Source: Rotaria sp. Silwood1 (Eukaryota > Rotifera > Eurotatoria > Philodinida > Philodinidae). From it: a DNA stretch of 64,000 nucleotides. The stretch lies in the NCBI GenBank assembly GCA_905250075.1, contig CAJNOP010000131.1, positions 1 through 64,000 of the forward strand, read 5' to 3'. Position 1 is the first letter of the stretch; every line of letters starts with the position of its first letter. The notes beneath the pieces were generated by a model. The model saw nothing but the letters and a program-made list of their open reading frames with translations, searched no databases and was not told where the DNA came from. This document shows positions 59,362 through 64,000 of the stretch, in pieces. Position numbers and translations under genes: made by a program.

Positions 59362-61293
59362 CTACACGATCACATAGTAGTTTACTTTTTCTTTGCATAG
59401 ATTTGTTTTCTGAAAGATATTGTAAAGTCCCATATTTTGATTTGAACCAAGAGCAAATGTATAGCCAAAGCTTACATAAGCTCTTAGAGCAACTACATGA
59501 TTAACATTGTTATCATTATAACACACCTTGTCCGCAAGTGTTGTAGTCGTAACTTCATTGGACTTTTCGCTTTCAGTCGAACCTTGTACCGATGAGACTT
59601 GATATCGATAATCAGTTGCAGAATTCAAACCTATATCAGTATATGACGTCGTGCTAACACTTGTCACCTTCTCTTCATTACGATAAATATTATATGTTGT
59701 TACATGTGAAACTGAATCCCATTTTAAAGTAACCGAGCTACTAGTTGTATCCGTAACTACTAAACCATTCGGTGTTCCTACAGCTGGTGGTTGACCAGTT
59801 GTTTTACCAGTGACTGAATTTGAAGCACCACTTTCACTACCTGATGATGAAACAGCTTTAACAGTGAATGTGTATGTTGTACCAGAATTTAAATTATTAT
59901 CTGTAAATGTTGTACCACTTATTATTCCACCAATAGCTTTACCACCATTCCTGTAAACATTATAACCATTTGCACTTGAAACTTGTTTCCATGAAAGAGA
60001 AACTGAATTATCTGTGATGGCAGTAACTTGAAGTCCTGTTGGTGCATCAATTGGATTGAAACCACTCGTTATACGATCAATCATCTTTTTCATGGCAGTC
60101 GATTGTTTGCCACTTTTAACACTAAAATCACTTCCATACCATCCAATCCAGTCCCAACATCCATTCGCATTTGGAAGCGATGCTCCACCTCCCATGTTTA
60201 TTGTATTTGTAGCTACTGTTTGTGGATATAAAACTATCATATTATTGGTGTCAGCCCAACGATTGTATCCTGTATTTTTAACAAATTTATCACCAATTTT
60301 TTCGTAACCTTGTAGACAACCATGATAGGCAATATGTAATTTACAAGTAACTCCATCAGTACAGCTTTTAGGTATATAAATCCATGCTGTAGTGCTCATT
60401 CCATTACTTCTTGCATCAGCTATAAATTCTCCTTGATCAAACTCAATAAATTTTCCACTTAATACTCCATTATTTCTTGGGTTCAACGATCCATAAATAT
60501 GTTCAAGTATAGCTCCTGCTCCATCAAAGCCACAATTACTTATATAAGGACTACTTGTAGATCCACAACCATTATTACCAGTACTATCAAAATCAGTTGG
60601 AAATGTATGCGCCGAGTTTAACTCTTTTTTAAATACAACATTTGCACTTGGAATAAATTGACCTTCAGTCACATAATATTTATATAATTGAGTCATTACT
60701 GAAACACCAACAGTACTATCAGACGTTCCAGAAATCATATAAACTTTGTGTTTTGCTAAATTTTCTACATCATCAATTTTGTTTCCACTCCATGATTTCG
60801 TATTTGAAATAGATTGGGTAATCGATGGACTACTCGTGTACATACAACTTGTGTAACTCATTTGTCCTCCACAGTTATAAGGCCCACCTGCTACAATTCC
60901 AGCACCTTTTATTGAAGCTGAAAATGCGACTTGTATTTGTGTAGCAAAGTATGCGCCAGATGATATACCCGAAACTGATGTTTCACTTGGATCCACATTA
61001 TATGATGATAATTTCTAGAGAGAATGTAGTAGTTTTTTTAGAAATAGAATGAATAATTTAGAACAAATGAATTTCTAACTGAGAAATTCTTTTTATTTTA
61101 ACTCTTAAATTTAGATGTTTATCAATTTGATACTGATCAAAAATATTTAGAACAAATTAATTATGTCGTATTCTAGAAAAATGTTTTCAGATCTAAGAGT
61201 TAAGTTCAATAGTTTCAGAATATGTAGACAAATCCTTACCTCAGCTGCGTAACAACAGCTAATCAAAAAGAAAATGAATGATATTGACATCAT
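59362..61293 (-). CDS. Secreted poly(3-hydroxybutyrate)-depolymerase-like esterase with two FN3 domains
   Basis: Exon 1 (61293-61240) encodes a signal peptide (MMSISFIFFLISCCYAAE) and ends at GTAAGG. After a 225-bp intron, exon 2 (61014-59362) carries the rest, giving 568 residues. Residues ~30-335 are an esterase-family-10 PHB-depolymerase domain: lipase box GISSGA with likely nucleophile Ser36, Asp117 in SGTSDSTV, His154 in NSAHTFP, and a HIAYHGC oxyanion-type segment. Two fibronectin type III domains follow (~342-425 and ~434-511). The C-terminal HVVALRAY..GYTFALGSNQNMGL motif is typical of bacterial PHB-binding domains. This domain set is that of bacterial extracellular PHB depolymerases, which hydrolyse storage polyester. 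The intron and signal exon show adaptation to a eukaryotic genome. Transfer from bacteria is inferred. No lesion is seen. Confidence 0.85.
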
Positions 61294-63835
61294 ATTCTTT
61301 GCTGGTACCAAACTTGTGTTTACAAGTTCTGATCAGTTCAATGAATTGTTTTATTACACGAAATAGCAAGAGTCGTTGTAATTAATAAGAAAATCTAAAA
61401 TGGGTATGAATAGAAGCTGATATAATTCAGATGCAATCGATAGAACATATACCCTATGGATAGATAGACGAAAAAATTGGAATAGCAAATGGGTCTAGGC
61501 ACAATTGTTGGTGTGGGTCTGTATCTGGGTGTTTGTAAGTATGATTATAAGTGTTTCTTCTTTGTCCACACCTACACTGCACCTACATCAACACCAATAA
61601 TCTCAAACAGTAGAGTTTCTTTATCAACATTTATATTATCGACATTTTTAAGATGTTTTCACTTTTGACATTTTTACTACTGACAGTATTCAAGTGATTT
61701 ACTAGCACACCCCAGCTCTCTCCTTCATCAAGACAAATGAATATAGATCTACAATCTCGCATACCCGACGGTATCGAATGTCTGAAAATGAGTCTTTTTG
61801 AATCACATCATTCGATATTTCTTACATTGTTTTCAAGATGTAGTGTTACTCATTCTCTTAGTATGCTATAATAAAGCCATCAAGCTCTTGGTATTTTCTA
61901 TAAACCTTTTGGAAATTGATCGTTTTTTTTTTTATATTAACATTTTAGTATTTTTATCATCGATTAAGTCTTGGATAATTCGAAATTTGATTCTGAAAGA
62001 GTTTTTTTTTTAATTGAAGAGAAGAAAACAAGTGAATTTGTTCCACTTGAGAGAAATTAATACTTACAATGATAATAGCAACTATTGTAATCGTTTAGAA
62101 AGGGCTATTGTATCGCAAAAAATAATCTTTTATAGCTATCAAGTATGCTGTTTTGTTGGTTTCTTTCAAGTGTATAAATACTGTTTATTGTTTTCTCATA
62201 AATAATTACGAAATAAAGTATACGACTTGTATCAAATAACGCACCAAACTATTATTACGTGTCAAAAATGATCGTAAATCTTTATAAAACAGATTCGAAG
62301 CTTTGTTATCAATAATTTATAATACCATAATATGCAATACAACGAAATATTTCATGCTCTATTTCGAAGTAAAAGAAGATACACGTTTTAATTCACCCAA
62401 ACAGTGCATCACTGGGTAATGTTGGAAATGTAATGCAACATCTTTAATGTCTTAAAACGTTACTAGCACTTTGATAAACAAAAAGTAGTAATATATTATC
62501 TGGTACTTTAGATTATGAACTTTGGCCGGCTGCGGACGAAGTTCTTCTATTTATCGGCACTCACACTCACACTCGCGCTAATTTAGATTGCAGTCATATG
62601 AGAAGGAGATAGATTGAAAATGCTATATACGACAAAATTTTCGTTTCTTAACAAAATAAAGTGCACTATATTTCAATATGTGTGCAAGAGGTCTTCTACA
62701 TGCTGAACTTGCTCTGATATTTGACAGATTTGAATCAAGAAAAGACTTGATTTAGTCCGAAGCAAAGAAACTAATTGACCACATTCGGGCTGCATCTTGT
62801 TTTAAAGCAAAATGTGAGGAAATAACTAATAATATATCATGTTTTTTTCGTTCGACCAGACATAGCAAGTCTATTTTCTTGCACTTCAGAAAAGATCGCG
62901 CTTTCCAAATAATGAGAAACACAATATAACAGCAAGATATGAAGCATGTTGTGGATATTGGTGATCTTGGGCATTCTCTTCGAAGCCAAAACCTGTGGTT
63001 TTCTTTTTGCTTTGCTGTTTATCAGAGAAGTATGTGATCAAATAGTGTCCCTATTGCCTTTTTTTCTGGTATAGAAGTCACCGATGTTGAATTACTATGA
63101 AGCTGAACTGTGTATCATTAAGATCGAATACTAGTTGCTCGCACCGAGAGGTGTTGTCTCCTTGACTATTTCTTCTCGTTGATGTACAGAAAAGTGCAAG
63201 AAATGCATATATCTGACGATTCTTGATACTCATGTACTCTTTAGAGAACTTTTCGTTTCGACACATCTCAATAGTGGCTGCAATGTATGCAGCAATCGAA
63301 GTGAGACTGTGTTTTAACTAGTCAATTATCTTAGCAGTGTTGATCAGGACATTGATCATTGTCTCAATCTACCTTGATATCTTCTTTTTGAGAGAACCTT
63401 TCGTTTCATATGGGCCTATTTTCTACATCTATTAGAAAACGAGCAAAAATCGACTTGATATGCATTATAGAAGACTTATTTCTTTGCAGATCATAAGGAT
63501 TCGTATTGTTAATAATCCTCATACACTTCATGTTTTCACCTTTATTGGTCGATTCTGATAAATGAGTCCTCATTGGTTAAGTCCAAGAATTGAACTCTTG
63601 ACTAGACATGCAACTGCATCTGTGAAACTATCATTTAATCCATTCTGAATTAGTCTTGCCAGTCTCAGGGTTGCCTTTGTTCGAAATAATTTTTTGGATT
63701 GCCGACATGACAATGCGGCACTGCTTATGTGCTCTTAATAGTCTGTTTCATCATTCGCCTAGATTATTTTCTTTTAACTTTTGTAGTGTCATGGCTTATA
63801 TTCAGCATGATCTATAATGTAATATGGATTAGAGA
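61294..63835. other. Gene-poor stretch with GT/CA hairpins
   Basis: 61508-61600 is a hairpin pair (TTGGTGTGGGTCTG... with CCACACCTACACTG...ACACCAA), 62558-62580 is a CACTCACACTCACACTCGCG run, and T-rich homopolymers occur near 61925-62015. No gene is recognised. Confidence 0.4.
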
Positions 63836-63965
63836 CAAGGGTGTGCGTGTGGGTGTGGGATGTGGGTGTGGGTGGGTGTGGGTGTGGGTGTGGGTGTGGT
63901 GGGTGGGTGGGTGTGGGTGTGGGTGTGTGGTTGTGGAGTTTGGGTGTGGGTGGGTGGGTGGGTGT
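63836..63965 (+). repeat. TGTGGG-type G-rich tandem array, telomere-like
   Basis: About 130 bases of GTGTGGG/TGTGGG units with GTGGG, GTGTGGTT and GGGATG variants, G-rich strand running left to right. Bdelloid telomeres have been reported to use TGTGGG repeats. The array is imperfect and is followed by ~35 unrelated bases, so it is better described as an interstitial or decayed telomere-like tract than as a chromosome end. Confidence 0.8.
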
Positions 63966-64000
63966 TGCTTACTATCTACTCTCTGTAATAACACGCATGC

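Noticed and set aside
59362-61293. Bacterial contamination as the source of the PHB depolymerase
   Set aside because: A separate signal-peptide exon joined by a GT-AG intron and AT-rich eukaryotic flanks argue for integration in the animal genome.
63812-63994. Thr/His/Pro-rich minus-strand frame
   Set aside because: It is a translation of the TGTGGG-type array, not a protein gene.

Overview
The window looks like a bdelloid rotifer (Adineta/Rotaria-type) genomic scaffold. This rests on several independent signs: an AT-rich metazoan sequence with many very short GT-AG introns (about 48-65 bp), a degraded F-box family member of a kind I associate with bdelloids, FG-GAP repeat and arginine ADP-ribosyltransferase relics, genes of bacterial or fungal type sitting among metazoan genes, and G-rich TGTGGG-like arrays of the kind reported for bdelloid telomeres. 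A run of 100 N at 44181-44280 shows that this is a draft assembly. Identification is by recognition only; no database search was possible.

Layout. 1-392 is a palindromic element. 2699-5119 is an intact three-exon FEM1-like gene (+). 6181-8290 is a broken F-box gene (-). 10286-11226 is a five-exon MICOS MIC26/MIC27-like gene (-). 13486-14016 encodes a cysteine-rich membrane protein (-). 16536-16778 encodes a small single-pass membrane protein (+). 17259-18750 is an FG-GAP repeat relic (-) cut by a MITE. 18886-19807 is an ADP-ribosyltransferase relic (-) with two adjacent stops. 20196-21993 holds two non-autonomous elements, one piggyBac-like. 24017-26370 is a broken PhoPQ-activated/AprA-type gene (+). 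26663-35112 is almost entirely repeats: a MITE, a 2.57-kb long-TIR element with an internal ~128-bp minisatellite, a palindrome with tRNA-like promoters, and a CpG-rich palindrome. 37444-37897 is a solo LTR. 39085-40402 encodes a type II membrane glycosyltransferase-like protein (+). 41688-42531 is an internally deleted piggyBac, and 43050-43255 is a young MITE. 44672-45678 and 48225-48489 are two small spliced gene candidates. 48977-51550 is an intronless 857-residue CSC1/TMEM63-type channel (-). 58190-58570 is a SINE-like element. 59362-61293 encodes a secreted PHB-depolymerase with two FN3 domains (-). The right edge (63836-63965) is a TGTGGG-like array.

The intact core metazoan genes (FEM1, MIC26/27) lie toward the left. 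Foreign-looking genes, pseudogenes and transposon debris dominate the rest, as described for bdelloid subtelomeres. Nothing here forms an operon. The genes appear independent: ubiquitin-ligase substrate recognition, cristae organisation, cation flux, glycosylation and extracellular polyester degradation. The less expected observations are a recurrent family of short GT/CA-rich hairpins related to the telomere-like repeat, tandem TAG-TGA stops exactly at a Trp-Trp pair, and long-TIR elements carrying tandem repeats or tRNA-type promoters.
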